From: an uncultured Blautia sp.
Lineage (GTDB): Bacteria > Bacillota > Clostridia > Lachnospirales > Lachnospiraceae
Reading direction: 5' to 3'
Assembly: GCF_934424005.1 (NCBI RefSeq)
Contig: NZ_CAKRXI010000013.1
Span: 1 to 64,000 of the forward strand
Length of the DNA: 64,000 bases
A program made the position numbers and the translations under genes. Below, piece after piece: positions 25,955 to 35,809 of the stretch (within the stretch, counting starts at the first letter, position 1; each line of letters begins with the position of its first letter). The notes below the pieces were generated by a model that was not told the origin of the DNA, ran no database searches, and worked only from the letters and a program-made list of their open reading frames with translations.

Positions 25955-26836
25955 CTAAAAAGCATTGCTCATATCTTCGGGAACAGGTGCCATCAGGCAC
26001 ATGGGAGTTCCTGTGATCGGATGGCAAAATTCCAACTGCAGAGAATGCAGAGGCTGGCGCTTGAAAGTATCATATACAGGATTATACAGATAATCCGCGG
26101 GGAGTGGATGTCCGATATAACCCATATGTACACGAATCTGATGCGTACGTCCGGTTTCGAGGTGGATTTCAAGAAGTGAATGATTATTTTTTACTTCCAG
26201 CAGCTGATAATGTGTGATGGCAGATTCGCCATTCTCAAAATCAACGCGACGTTCGATTACAGAATCAGCTGCGCGGCTGATTGGTGCAGAAATCGTTCCG
26301 CTCTGAGGGGGAATTCCTTCAACAACGGCCAGATAGGTACGGCGTATCTGACGATTTCGCATCTGAACAGAGAGAATTGCGGCACTGAGTGCATTTTTTG
26401 CCAGGATCAGTGCACCGGAGGTATCACGGTCAAGCCGGTTGATACAACGAAAAGGACAAGAGTCTCCTTTTGCTTCCAGATAAGCGGCAACTCCGTTGGC
26501 AAGCGTGTTGGTATAATTGCCGAGGGAGGGATGAACCGGCATATCGGCAGGTTTGTTTACTACCAGAATATCTTCGTCCTCATAGAGTACGGGGATGTTC
26601 AGAGGCGTTGGGAGGATGCCGTCGGTGGGAACGGTTTCGAGAAGTCGGACCCGAAAGTGATCACCGCAGGAAAGAACTGTCCGTCCGCCAGCTTTCTGTC
26701 CATTTAGAGAAAGTGCTTCTCTGTCAGCTTTCATTGCTGTGAGTATATGTCTGGAAAATCCCTGTTTACGCAGGAAATCCAGAACGATCATGCCTTCATC
26801 GGCAGCAGAAATAGTATAATTCAGAATACGTTCCAT
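25955..26836 (-). CDS. RluA-family pseudouridine synthase
   Basis: A 293-residue pseudouridine synthase with an N-terminal S4-like RNA-binding segment (about 1-80) and the catalytic domain after it. The catalytic aspartate lies in I-N-R-L-D-R-D-T-S-G near residues 132-141, with V-V-N-K-P-A-D-M-P-V-H-P before and E-T-G-R-T-H-Q-I-R-V-H after, the classic RluA/RluD pattern. It isomerises uridines in rRNA or tRNA; the site cannot be told. The start at 26836 follows GGAG; an earlier ATG at 26851 has none. Its last codons lie in the shared terminator. Confidence 0.92.
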   Translation of the reverse strand: MERILNYTISAADEGMIVLDFLRKQGFSRHILTAMKADREALSLNGQKAGGRTVLSCGDHFRVRLLETVPTDGILPTPLNIPVLYEDEDILVVNKPADMPVHPSLGNYTNTLANGVAAYLEAKGDSCPFRCINRLDRDTSGALILAKNALSAAILSVQMRNRQIRRTYLAVVEGIPPQSGTISAPISRAADSVIERRVDFENGESAITHYQLLEVKNNHSLLEIHLETGRTHQIRVHMGYIGHPLPADYLYNPVYDTFKRQPLHSLQLEFCHPITGTPMCLMAPVPEDMSNAF

Positions 26837-26960
26837 TATATAACTCCACAATCATATAAGATATATTTTACTGGAAGCCTATCACAGGAAGGATGGTCTG
26901 TCAAATATGAAATTGTCCAAAAAAAACAATAGATTATGTGAAAAAAGTCAGGGAAAGTGA

Positions 26961-26989
26961 TTGCAATTACAGATTAAACAAAGTATGCT
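26961..26989 (+). promoter_or_regulatory. promoter of the PIG-L deacetylase gene
   Basis: TTGCAA and TATGCT are 17 bases apart. A perfect 9-base-pair hairpin (27026-27050, ATGCTGGCA/TGCCAGCAT) then lies directly before the coding region. Confidence 0.55.
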
Positions 26990-27054
26990 ATAAATATGGA
27001 ATTTTATAGTAACTTTTTTACCATAATGCTGGCAGTTGCTTTGCCAGCATATGA

Positions 27055-28437
27055 ATGCAAATGAAATTTGAAAGTGTGAATAAAATGAAAAGTAAAATGA
27101 AAAAAAGTCTGTTTGTAACATTGATCATTTGTGTATTGTTTGCGATGTCAGCGCTGTCCGTACAGGCTGCCGGAAAGACCGGATGGGATCGCAAGGGAAC
27201 AACTTATAAGTATAAAGTAAACAATACCTATGTAAAGAATGAAGTAAAAAAGATAAAGAAATATTACTACTACTTTGATAAAAAAGGCATCCGCAAAACC
27301 GGATGGGTGAAGTACAAGAAGGACAGATATTATTTTGACCGGAAAACTGCACGTGCTTATACGGGAAAGAAAGTGGTCAATAACAAGCTGTATATCTTTG
27401 GCAAAGATGGCAGGCTTGTGAAGAAAAAGGGCCTTTACAAATACGGAAAAACACAGGTTTATATCAATAAAGACGGAAGCCTGGCAACCGGACTGGTAAA
27501 AATAAAAGGCAAATGGTACTGGTTTGAAAATAACGGAGCGCGTTCCGGAAAAAGCGGCGTTCATAAATGGAAAAACAACACGTACTATTTGAACAAAGGC
27601 CGGTTTGTGACAGGATGGGCAACTGTTGGCAGTAATAAGTATTATTTTGGCGCAGATGGCAAAATGGCCACAAATAAATATATACAGACCGGTGGACAGA
27701 CTTACTATGTAGATGCCAGCGGGCGTATGAAGAAGAATTGCTGGTATAACGGACAGTACTTTAACAATAAAGGCCAGATGGAAAAAAATGCGACAAAATA
27801 TGATCCAGAAACGACAGAAGGTCAGGTTACCAAAGAGATGCTGGATGAACTTCCTCTGTCCAACTGTACGAAACTTATGGTGGTTGCACATCCGGACGAT
27901 GAGACTCTGTGGGGTGGCGCACATCTGACAGAAGGCGGTTGGTTTGTTGTCTGTCTGACAAACGGTTATAATGAAGTGCGGAAGAATGAGTTTTATGAGG
28001 TGATAAAAGAGTTTGGCTGTGAGGGAATGATTTTATCATATCCAGATCTGCTGGCAAACGGACAAAGATCAACATGGACAACAGAATGCACCAGTATAGC
28101 AAAAGATCTGAATACAGTGTTGAAATATAAACACTGGGGAATGGTTGCCACACATAATCCAAATGGAGAATATGGGCATATTCAGCATAAGATGACAAGT
28201 AAACTGGTGACGGAAGAATTTTATAAAACTTATTGGGGAACGAATCTTTATTATTTTGGAAACTGGTATTCAGCGAGAAGACTGCCGATTATGGAAGATT
28301 CTTTAAGAAAAGTTCCGGAAGCTGCATTGGAAAAGAAACTGGAAGCATTAAAACTATATACATCACAGAAAGGTGCAGTTGCCTCGAATATTCATATGGC
28401 AGAATATGAGAACTGGATACGAGCTACAGAATGGTAA
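27055..28437 (+). CDS. secreted PIG-L/LmbE deacetylase with wall-binding repeats
   Basis: A roughly 460-residue exported protein. After a signal peptide (about 15-40) come about nine aromatic-rich repeats (K-Y-Y-F-G-A-D-G-K-M-like, about 55-260), like choline/glucan-binding wall repeats, then a PIG-L/LmbE metal-dependent de-N-acetylase domain (about 270-460). Zinc motif A-H-P-D-D-E-T is near 281-287 and a later H-N-P-N-G-E-Y-G-H-I-Q-H supplies further histidines. It probably removes acetyl groups from an N-acetylated surface sugar while bound to the wall. No good ribosome site marks the start; 27085 or 27097 are alternatives giving a tighter signal peptide. Lysine/tyrosine-rich repeats are biased in composition. 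Confidence 0.8.
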   Translation: MQMKFESVNKMKSKMKKSLFVTLIICVLFAMSALSVQAAGKTGWDRKGTTYKYKVNNTYVKNEVKKIKKYYYYFDKKGIRKTGWVKYKKDRYYFDRKTARAYTGKKVVNNKLYIFGKDGRLVKKKGLYKYGKTQVYINKDGSLATGLVKIKGKWYWFENNGARSGKSGVHKWKNNTYYLNKGRFVTGWATVGSNKYYFGADGKMATNKYIQTGGQTYYVDASGRMKKNCWYNGQYFNNKGQMEKNATKYDPETTEGQVTKEMLDELPLSNCTKLMVVAHPDDETLWGGAHLTEGGWFVVCLTNGYNEVRKNEFYEVIKEFGCEGMILSYPDLLANGQRSTWTTECTSIAKDLNTVLKYKHWGMVATHNPNGEYGHIQHKMTSKLVTEEFYKTYWGTNLYYFGNWYSARRLPIMEDSLRKVPEAALEKKLEALKLYTSQKGAVASNIHMAEYENWIRATEW

Positions 28438-28465
28438 TGCTACATAAGATTTAACAGAATTAAAT

Positions 28466-28521
28466 ATAAACCGGAAAACAAAGAAGTCTTTAAATGATTT
28501 CTTGGTTTTCCGGTTTTTTTA
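28466..28521. terminator. bidirectional terminator
   Basis: AAACCGGAAAAC pairs with GTTTTCCGGTTT, followed by a T-run; the inner AAAGAA/TTTCTT arm adds pairing. Serves the deacetylase and the acyltransferase gene on the opposite strand. Confidence 0.85.
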
Positions 28522-29610
28522 TTTGATGTGAAAAAGAAGAGAACCAGCTTTTTTCCAGACAGATTTAAAGGGATAAAGCAGAATCAGGCTGCTGAACAGA
28601 CTGGCAAAAAATAAAGCTGGCATCTGGATATGCACAGGTGCAGTCGTAAAATGATTAAAGCATTTCTGCAGAACTACTAAAATCGGTTTATGTATGATAT
28701 AGACTCCAAAACTGCACCGGGAAACATATTCAATGACCAGTGCAAATTTATTGCTTGTTCTGTGGTGATATCTTCGTCTCAGCAGTTCGAAGGTGAAGAT
28801 GCCGATCAGAAATATTGCAAAATCAGTATACCAGTACAGCCATGTAGACTGATAATACTGATGGCTGTATAAATAGTACTGTCCGGTTGAGTTTAAAACA
28901 AAAGCAAGAAGTATTCCAAACAGCAGTGACTGACTTTTGAAACGGTCAAGTAGCTGATGCCTGCTGATCAGATATCCGGTGATGATATAAAAACTATAGC
29001 AGCTGCCCCACAGACCAGTATCAAGCTGTGGGCTGAGACCGGGGATAACAGTGATCGCCTCTTTGAAAAAAACATTTGCTGTTGGAACCATAAAAAATAT
29101 AACGATACCAAGAACATACAGCAGTGAATACTGCCGGAGGTTCGTGGATGCCTGTAATAACCGGGAAATAAAAGGGAGTGCAACGTAGCATCCTAAGATT
29201 ACGGGCATATACCACATATGTGAAAGTGAAGAAGCTTTCAGGAACAGCATTTCCAGGATCAATCTGGAAATATCAAATGTTTTGTGTTCGACCAGACAGT
29301 AAAAAATATAATTGAAAAAAATCCATATTTCCGTAGTAAGGAATAGTGGGAGCAGTGATTTCTTATAAAAGGCAGAAACATCAGGATAATCCCGGGGCAG
29401 CATAAGCGCACCGGTAGTAGCAAGAAATAACGGAACCCCTATTCGTCCAATTGTAAAAAGCAGGTTTTCAATATTCCAGAGAGGAAAAGATACCTGGAGC
29501 TGGCCAATGAGTACAGGACGATAAAATGCTTCAACAGAGTGACAAAGCACAACACATAAAATAGCAGTGACACGGACAACGTCGAGCCATGGCTTTCGAG
29601 ATTTAGTCAT
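28519..29610 (-). CDS. acyltransferase 3 family membrane protein
   Basis: A 363-residue protein of the acyltransferase 3 family (OatA/WecH-like), which O-acylates surface sugars. About ten membrane helices; the hallmark early W-L-D-V-V-R-V-T-A-I-L-C-V-V-L-C-H-S has the catalytic His near residue 22. A late F-G-V-Y-I-I-H-K-P motif near 310 matches the family C-terminal signature. AAGGAG precedes the start. It follows the YfhO-type gene by 24 bases on the same strand, so the two form an operon for surface-polymer decoration. Substrate unknown. Confidence 0.88.
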   Translation of the reverse strand: MTKSRKPWLDVVRVTAILCVVLCHSVEAFYRPVLIGQLQVSFPLWNIENLLFTIGRIGVPLFLATTGALMLPRDYPDVSAFYKKSLLPLFLTTEIWIFFNYIFYCLVEHKTFDISRLILEMLFLKASSLSHMWYMPVILGCYVALPFISRLLQASTNLRQYSLLYVLGIVIFFMVPTANVFFKEAITVIPGLSPQLDTGLWGSCYSFYIITGYLISRHQLLDRFKSQSLLFGILLAFVLNSTGQYYLYSHQYYQSTWLYWYTDFAIFLIGIFTFELLRRRYHHRTSNKFALVIEYVSRCSFGVYIIHKPILVVLQKCFNHFTTAPVHIQMPALFFASLFSSLILLYPFKSVWKKAGSLLFHIK

Positions 29611-29634
29611 TAAAAAGACTCCTTTTTTATGATA

Positions 29635-32004
29635 TTAAAGGTGACGCTGCTTTTTGAAAAGAAAAAAGCAGGTCAGAGAATAAACAATAACACCCAGACA
29701 GGAGAAAATCACACCAATTTTGAATCCCGGAAGTGTATATTTCATTTCAATTGTATTGATACCAGAGGTAACACGGATGCCTGTAAAAATATCCTGCAGT
29801 TTATGTGCTTCGACTTTTTCTCCATTTACATAAGCAGTCCATCCATCATCATACGGGATGGTGAGAAGAAGCATTTCATCGCCCTGGGCAGTATATTCAC
29901 ACTTAATATATTTGTCCTGGAGGTCAAGGGTAGTAACCTGATTTTGAGAGATTTCCCTCATTACGTCACGAAATTCCTGCATATCGAGATAATAGAAAAC
30001 TCCATCAATTTCACGGGAGCGTTGAAGAGTTCCTTTTAGCTGAACAATATGTGCAGGAGTGTTTCCGTCGCCGACCTGAAATGTCTTATAGGATGACCAG
30101 ATGGAATAATTGGTGCGAAGATTTCCGTCAATATAAAGCTTAAGGTCATTTCCTACAGCATAAGTACAGTATCCATATAATATGGAATTCTGTCCGGGAG
30201 AAGTGACAGTCCAGCTGTAACCATCGTCATTGATCTCTTTTTCTGCCGTGCAGGGTTTATAACATTGAACAGTGTGCCCGACAATGCGAGAGAGCAGTTC
30301 ATTCTGATATTCGAATGTGTTTTCTGCGTGAATTTCTGTGGCTATATCATCAGAAGTTCTGTATCCAAGTTCTAATGCATAAGGATTTTTGTAAATATTT
30401 TTATTATTGTAATCGGTATCATTCACTTTTTCGTATCCGCTTTGCGTGAAATCACCGAGAAGATATTTGATTCCTAAAAGTGAATCGGAGGATAAGATAG
30501 GTTCACACCAGGTGATCAGGCGATTGCATGCACTGTATCCACATTTGTTATAAAAAGCCATGATATTGCTGTTGTATGTGGAACTGTAAGAAGACAGCGG
30601 CATAAAACCGTAAGCCAGTCCTTCATTAAAATTTCCCAGAAAATGATCAGCATTGGTCCTCCAGCTGGATGTCTGTTCGGTCCGGTAAAAGAGCAAATCA
30701 TCAAGTGTATGGAGATCCTGGACAGCCTGTTCCTGTGTAGCAGCATACTGATCATAGGCTGTAGCACTCACATAATATCCGTTTACGAAAGTCTGATAAG
30801 CTCCGTAAAAAAGTTCTGAACAAGTAAAGATCATGCATAAGACAGCTACAATGTTATTTAAATAATACTTCTTCAGGACAAAAGATGAAAGAAATACAGC
30901 CGCAATATAAAGGATAAAAAAGCTTATCACAAATGAGAAACGACAGTAATAGGAAGAAACAGTGCGGAAACCATTCCAGATATTTTCCAGAGGGACAAAT
31001 GTGGCACATAAAATAAAAAATAACAAATAACCGAGCGTCCACAATTTGGCCTTTAAATTTTGCTTACGACTGATGAAGAAACCAATCAGTGCGATCAGCG
31101 AGACCGAACCACAAAAAAGTGTCAGTCCCTGACCGGTATAGGGTACGGTCAGGAAAAAACATCCTTTGAAAATATCCTTCAATCCTGCATGAAATCCGAT
31201 AAACCAGCCACCGGAAGTGTCAATTCCTTTTCCCTGAAGCAGATTTTTGATGACGGGAAAAAAGAAGAACATAGTGGTCAGTACACCGGAAACAGCAGTG
31301 ATGCAATAGAGGATAAAACAGGAAAACTCCTTTTTTACAGTTGCCATAAATGAAAAATCATGTTTTTTCATTGCTTCGTATGTAAAATAGAAAAACGAAA
31401 ACAGACAGATCATATAGGCAGTATACCAGTTGCTTATGATTGCACAAACAACAGATAAATAAAGCAAAAGAGTTCTATGCTCTGACAGAAGTTTCCATAT
31501 GCCCAGCATCAGAATCGGCAGCCATATGACACCATCCAGCCACATGATGTTGCTTGCCTGACATAAATTGTATCCCATTAATCCATAGGAAACAGATAAC
31601 AGCAGATTACATATATATTTCATATCGCAAAAACGACACGACAAAAATACAGAAACAGTCAGACTGGCAGATGCCAGTTTTAAGACGGTGGCAATAGAGA
31701 CAAAAAGAGGTATATTGTCTGTGAAGTACAGAAGCAGGTTAAATGGACTGGAAAGGTAATAGGCCGTCAGACCGATCGCATTGTCACCCAGTGATTTGGA
31801 AAGGGAATAGATCGTGCTTGACTGTCCGTGAAGCACACGATGCCACCAATGAAAGAAATCAATATATTGCAGTTCCATATCCCATTTGAATAAAGCGTGA
31901 TCACCAAAAGGATAAATTGCTCCAATATAGTATACAAGTATTAGAAGTACAGATGTAAGTGCGAAAGCGGAAACTGCTTTCAAAAATTTTCGGCTATTTT
32001 TCAT
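29635..32004 (-). CDS. YfhO family membrane protein
   Basis: A 789-residue YfhO-family protein. About a dozen membrane helices fill residues 10-410; a large extracytoplasmic C-terminal part follows and a last helix lies near 760-780. Family traits seen are the early Y-P-F-G-D-H-A-L-F-K-W-D-M-E-L-Q-Y motif and the long loop after the first helix. YfhO proteins resemble GT-C glycosyltransferases and are needed for glycosylation of lipoteichoic acid in some Firmicutes. GAGGATC precedes the start, and a promoter at 32037-32065 drives this gene and the acyltransferase. Confidence 0.88.
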   Translation of the reverse strand: MKNSRKFLKAVSAFALTSVLLILVYYIGAIYPFGDHALFKWDMELQYIDFFHWWHRVLHGQSSTIYSLSKSLGDNAIGLTAYYLSSPFNLLLYFTDNIPLFVSIATVLKLASASLTVSVFLSCRFCDMKYICNLLLSVSYGLMGYNLCQASNIMWLDGVIWLPILMLGIWKLLSEHRTLLLYLSVVCAIISNWYTAYMICLFSFFYFTYEAMKKHDFSFMATVKKEFSCFILYCITAVSGVLTTMFFFFPVIKNLLQGKGIDTSGGWFIGFHAGLKDIFKGCFFLTVPYTGQGLTLFCGSVSLIALIGFFISRKQNLKAKLWTLGYLLFFILCATFVPLENIWNGFRTVSSYYCRFSFVISFFILYIAAVFLSSFVLKKYYLNNIVAVLCMIFTCSELFYGAYQTFVNGYYVSATAYDQYAATQEQAVQDLHTLDDLLFYRTEQTSSWRTNADHFLGNFNEGLAYGFMPLSSYSSTYNSNIMAFYNKCGYSACNRLITWCEPILSSDSLLGIKYLLGDFTQSGYEKVNDTDYNNKNIYKNPYALELGYRTSDDIATEIHAENTFEYQNELLSRIVGHTVQCYKPCTAEKEINDDGYSWTVTSPGQNSILYGYCTYAVGNDLKLYIDGNLRTNYSIWSSYKTFQVGDGNTPAHIVQLKGTLQRSREIDGVFYYLDMQEFRDVMREISQNQVTTLDLQDKYIKCEYTAQGDEMLLLTIPYDDGWTAYVNGEKVEAHKLQDIFTGIRVTSGINTIEMKYTLPGFKIGVIFSCLGVIVYSLTCFFLFKKQRHL

Positions 32005-32036
32005 GATAGATCCTCGTTCATAAGTTATTAAGTTAT

Positions 32037-32065
32037 AGTATATTATTTCACATACAGCTTTTCAA
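32037..32065 (-). promoter_or_regulatory. promoter of the YfhO-acyltransferase operon
   Basis: On the minus strand, TTGAAA and TATACT are 17 bases apart, ending 32 bases before the start. Confidence 0.6.
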
Positions 32066-32192
32066 GAAAAATGTAGTAAATGATAGAGGGGGAGAACTGA
32101 AATAGAAAAAGCTATGGACGAAATACTACAGAAACGATATAATGGACAGACAGGAAAGCAATTAGATGAGTATAGTGGGAGAACAATCGATA

Positions 32193-34331
32193 ATGGCAAA
32201 AGTATCAGTAATCATACCCGTATATAATGTCGAACCATATCTGAAACAGTGTATGGACAGTGTGGTTGGACAGACATTGAAGGATATTGAGATCATCTGT
32301 GTGGACGATGGTTCAACAGATGGTTCACTTGATATATTGAGAGAGTATGAAGCAGAAGACAATCGTATCCAGATCATAGAGCAGAAGAATGCCGGAGCCG
32401 GGGCAGCCCGAAATAATGGTATGCGTCATGCGACAGGCAAGTATCTGTCCTTCTTGGATTCGGATGATTTTTTTGAGCCGAGAATGCTGGAAAAGGCATA
32501 TGATCTGGCAGAAAAAGATCAGGCAGATTTTGTAGCATACAAATCAGACCAGTATCATACAGAGAAGAAACAGTTTGTTTCAGTAGACTGGGTGATCCAT
32601 GAGAATGAGATTCCACCGTATCATCCGTTTAATCACAGACAGATGACGGGAAATGTGTTCAAAGTGTTTGTCGGATGGGCATGGGACAAACTCTTCCTCA
32701 AAGAATTTGTGGATAAACACCATCTGACATTTCAGGAGCAGCGGACAAGCAATGATTTGCTTTTTGTGTTCAGTGCAGTAGTTCTGGCAAAAAAAATATC
32801 CGTTGTACCGATGGTTCTTGCTCATCAGCGCCGTGATGCCAAGGATTCTCTGTCAAAAACAAGAGAGTATTCCTGGGATTGTTTCTATCGTGCTCTGATG
32901 GCACTTCGGGACAGACTCAGAGAGGAGGGCCTGTACGAAGAACTGGAAAGAGACTATATTAATTATGCACTGCATTTTTCACTGTGGAATTATAACACCC
33001 TGTCAGAACCGACAAAAACAAAACTGAAAGACAAGCTGAGAGGAGAATGGTTCAGAGAACTTGGTGTAGAAGGAAAGAGTAAAGATTATTTTTATAACAG
33101 ACAGGAATTTGAACAGTACCAAAAGATTATGGGAAATATGAAAAAGGAAAATGAAACGATGGGATTCAAACAGAAATTAAAAAGATTTTTACGTAAAATT
33201 GTTCCGGCTGGACGCACATATATAGATAAAAAATTTAAAGATCAGGAAAAATATATCAAAAAACAACTGAAAGAGCAGGAGAAGCTCATCAAACTTCAAC
33301 AGAAAAATATGCAGGAGATGCAGAAAAATCTGAAAGAGTATATTGAGCAGGAATTTGTGCGGAGAGAAAACTGGGCAAAGATGCCAGCAGAGATAAAACG
33401 TGTAGCAGACGGTCGCAAGGTATGGGTGATCAAGTGTCCTGCTACGGAAGGCGAGGCAAAATTTTTCTGGGGCGACTACTATTATGCAGTTGCATTGCAG
33501 AAATATCTGGAACGTCAGAATATCTATGCAATTATCGATAATCGTCAGGACTGGGGCTGCGATGAAGATGCGGATGTAGTTCTTGTTCTGAGAGGAAAAT
33601 ATTTCTATCACCCAGATAGAAGAAATAAGAAATGTCTCTATATCATGTGGAATATCAGTCATCCGGATATGATCTCAAAAGCAGAATATGAATTATACGA
33701 TGTTGTATGTGCTGCGTCCAGACATATGGCAGAAGAACTGAAAGATAAGATCAGTGTTCCGGTCGTGCCGCTCCTGCAGTGTACCGATACAGAAATATTC
33801 TGTCCGGAAGGTGAAACTAAGAAGCAATACAATGGACAGTATATTTTTATCGGCAGTACGAGAGGGGTTATGAGAGACTGTGTTTACTGGGCCGCTGAGG
33901 CCGGCGTGCCACTTCATGTATGGGGAAGCGGCTGGTATGAGATGATGCCGGAGCGCAAAGATGTGGTAGATGGTACATTTATGCCGAATGAAAAACTTCC
34001 AGCACTGTATCGTTCGGCAAAAGTCACCCTCAATGATCACTGGAAAGATATGCTGGATAATCAGATCATCAATAACCGTATTTTTGATGCGCTTGCGTGT
34101 GGCTTACCGGTCATTTCCGATGGTTGTGAGGAAATGAAAGAGATTTTCCCGGATGCGGTGCTCTATTATGATACAAAAGAAGAATTCGATGCCTGCATCG
34201 AAAAAGTAGAAAACGATTATGAGACTGTAAAAGCCAAAGCCCTGGAGCAGTATGATATGATCAAAAAAGAATACTCCTTCGAGAGAAGAGTAGAAGAACT
34301 GCTGGAGATTGCGGAGAAATATAAAAAGTAA
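32193..34331 (+). CDS. two-domain glycosyltransferase: GT2, coiled coil and CgeB/GT1-like domain
   Basis: A 712-residue protein. The N-terminal GT2 domain (about 1-230) has V-S-V-I-I-P-V-Y-N and D-D-G-S-T-D, with the D-S-D-D metal motif near 90-93. A Lys/Gln/Glu-rich coiled coil follows (about 345-395), then a second glycosyltransferase domain (about 410-712) like CgeB/Glyco_trans_1_2, with F-I-G-S-T-R-G, W-G-S-G-W and F-D-A-L-A-C-G-L-P-V-I-S-D. The two active sites on one chain suggest sequential sugar additions. The start at 32193 fits family alignment (GGGAG upstream, spaced 11); 32166 after AGGAAAG is possible. Monocistronic, terminator right after. Confidence 0.85.
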   Translation: MAKVSVIIPVYNVEPYLKQCMDSVVGQTLKDIEIICVDDGSTDGSLDILREYEAEDNRIQIIEQKNAGAGAARNNGMRHATGKYLSFLDSDDFFEPRMLEKAYDLAEKDQADFVAYKSDQYHTEKKQFVSVDWVIHENEIPPYHPFNHRQMTGNVFKVFVGWAWDKLFLKEFVDKHHLTFQEQRTSNDLLFVFSAVVLAKKISVVPMVLAHQRRDAKDSLSKTREYSWDCFYRALMALRDRLREEGLYEELERDYINYALHFSLWNYNTLSEPTKTKLKDKLRGEWFRELGVEGKSKDYFYNRQEFEQYQKIMGNMKKENETMGFKQKLKRFLRKIVPAGRTYIDKKFKDQEKYIKKQLKEQEKLIKLQQKNMQEMQKNLKEYIEQEFVRRENWAKMPAEIKRVADGRKVWVIKCPATEGEAKFFWGDYYYAVALQKYLERQNIYAIIDNRQDWGCDEDADVVLVLRGKYFYHPDRRNKKCLYIMWNISHPDMISKAEYELYDVVCAASRHMAEELKDKISVPVVPLLQCTDTEIFCPEGETKKQYNGQYIFIGSTRGVMRDCVYWAAEAGVPLHVWGSGWYEMMPERKDVVDGTFMPNEKLPALYRSAKVTLNDHWKDMLDNQIINNRIFDALACGLPVISDGCEEMKEIFPDAVLYYDTKEEFDACIEKVENDYETVKAKALEQYDMIKKEYSFERRVEELLEIAEKYKK

Positions 34332-34345
34332 ATAGGAAAGAGTAT

Positions 34346-34408
34346 AAAAATCCCCCTCACCGAATCAACATATATAAATTGCTGCTGTGGTGAAGGGGAC
34401 TTTTTTAT
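34346..34408. terminator. bidirectional terminator
   Basis: TCCCCCTCACC pairs with GGTGAAGGGGA; A-run and T-run on the two sides serve the converging genes. Confidence 0.85.
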
Positions 34409-35742
34409 TTATTGATTGTTACGGAAGTAGTAGTTATTCGTGGATATAAGATGACATAAGAAATATCATCGTAGTCTTCATATTCATCTGCTACATCCTC
34501 ATCAATGAATTCGTCAATTGGTTCAGTATTACTGTCAATGGAAGTTGAATCATTTTCGCTAGAATCTTTACTATTATCTGCAGGAGCAGTAGTAATAAGT
34601 TCTGCATTTTCTGACGGGATTATTTTTTTGTAGTTTCCATTGAGCAAACCATCTACAGTAACGTTATCGCCTGTGGCAGGAAGTGAAGAACCATCAGAAT
34701 AACGATATTTTACATAAAATAAATTAGCCGTATCCTCTTCAGATATGAGCATTTGCACATAACACTTGGCATAGTTGGCAATTGCTTTTTGAACGGTTCC
34801 AGTCAATGTATAAGATAAATTACTATATAAATACGGATTATTTGCAATATCTGAATAATCCATACTTGGATTCTGGATATTGAAGGATGCATTATCGACA
34901 TCAGCTGCAAACACAAGAATAAAAGGTAATGTGTTTGTTGAAAACTCATTATAAACAATTTCTGAATTATCAGTGAGGGAATCTAATTCATCTGCCAGTT
35001 CGGAAGCTGATAAAATATTCAAATCAGAAGTAACATCTGAAATCAATACAGATCGTCCTAAACTATTATCCAGAGAATCTAAAGTGCTTTGTTTTTGCAA
35101 ATAACCATAAGCAGTGATATGTTCACCAATTTTTAAATTAGGGATAATTCCCTGATTGAATTTATTGGTTGAATTATTAACATAAGTTAGAGCGTATGGA
35201 TGATTCTGGTCATCTATTAAAATAACGAAAGCGTTACTTGCAGTTGAAAATACAGCAGATACAGTACCTGTTATTTTTTGTGGAGCATCCGGAAAAGTTG
35301 TACCGAGCAATAGATTATAGTCGGCGTCAACACTTTTTTCTTTTAAAGAGCTTACTGTACGCATTTGATAATAAAAATCGTAACCGGTCAATTTGTCATT
35401 GGTATTGTATTTAAGAATACGGCCATATGGTTTGCCTTCAGAATAATGACAGGTTGTATAAGAACCATCAGAGTTTGTTACCTGAACAGAACCATTTAAT
35501 TTGCCTTTTTTCCATGTGCCGGATATTGTGAATTCATTTTCAGCATTAGAAACAGAAAAAGTGCCATCTCCGGAAGGCAGAGCATTGTCTAAATCACCAT
35601 TATATGTGCCAGAGTAAGATTGGCCATCAATACTGAGCGAAAGATCAGCGTTGGCGGCTGTAACTGAAATGGTGGAAGCTGAAAGAAGAGCAGAACAAAC
35701 AACCAATCCAGAGCAAAGTAGATTTATTTTTTTTGATAACAT
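34405..35742 (-). CDS. secreted protein of unknown function with MORN-like repeats
   Basis: A 445-residue exported protein I do not recognise as a named family. A signal peptide covers about residues 1-29. Next is a region with MORN-like features (Y-S-G-T-Y-N-G-D-L, G-D-G-T-F, G-T-W-K-K-G-K-L-N-G, Y-S-E-G-K-P-Y-G-R; about 35-115), then two stretches resembling OB-like domains (G-T-V-S-A-V and L-T-G-T-V-Q), and an acidic Asp/Glu-rich tail (about 390-425). It has no wall anchor motif. AGGAG precedes the start. It shares a promoter region head-to-head with the polysaccharide operon. Confidence 0.7.
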   Translation of the reverse strand: MLSKKINLLCSGLVVCSALLSASTISVTAANADLSLSIDGQSYSGTYNGDLDNALPSGDGTFSVSNAENEFTISGTWKKGKLNGSVQVTNSDGSYTTCHYSEGKPYGRILKYNTNDKLTGYDFYYQMRTVSSLKEKSVDADYNLLLGTTFPDAPQKITGTVSAVFSTASNAFVILIDDQNHPYALTYVNNSTNKFNQGIIPNLKIGEHITAYGYLQKQSTLDSLDNSLGRSVLISDVTSDLNILSASELADELDSLTDNSEIVYNEFSTNTLPFILVFAADVDNASFNIQNPSMDYSDIANNPYLYSNLSYTLTGTVQKAIANYAKCYVQMLISEEDTANLFYVKYRYSDGSSLPATGDNVTVDGLLNGNYKKIIPSENAELITTAPADNSKDSSENDSTSIDSNTEPIDEFIDEDVADEYEDYDDISYVILYPRITTTSVTINK

Positions 35743-35778
35743 GATTTACGACTCCTAATATACTTTATATATTGTTAT

Positions 35779-35808
35779 ATTTTACTATAGGTGCAGAATA
35801 AAAGTCAA
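35779..35808 (-). promoter_or_regulatory. promoter of the MORN-like secreted protein gene
   Basis: On the minus strand, TTGACT and TAAAAT are 18 bases apart. Confidence 0.5.
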
Positions 35809-35809
35809 C

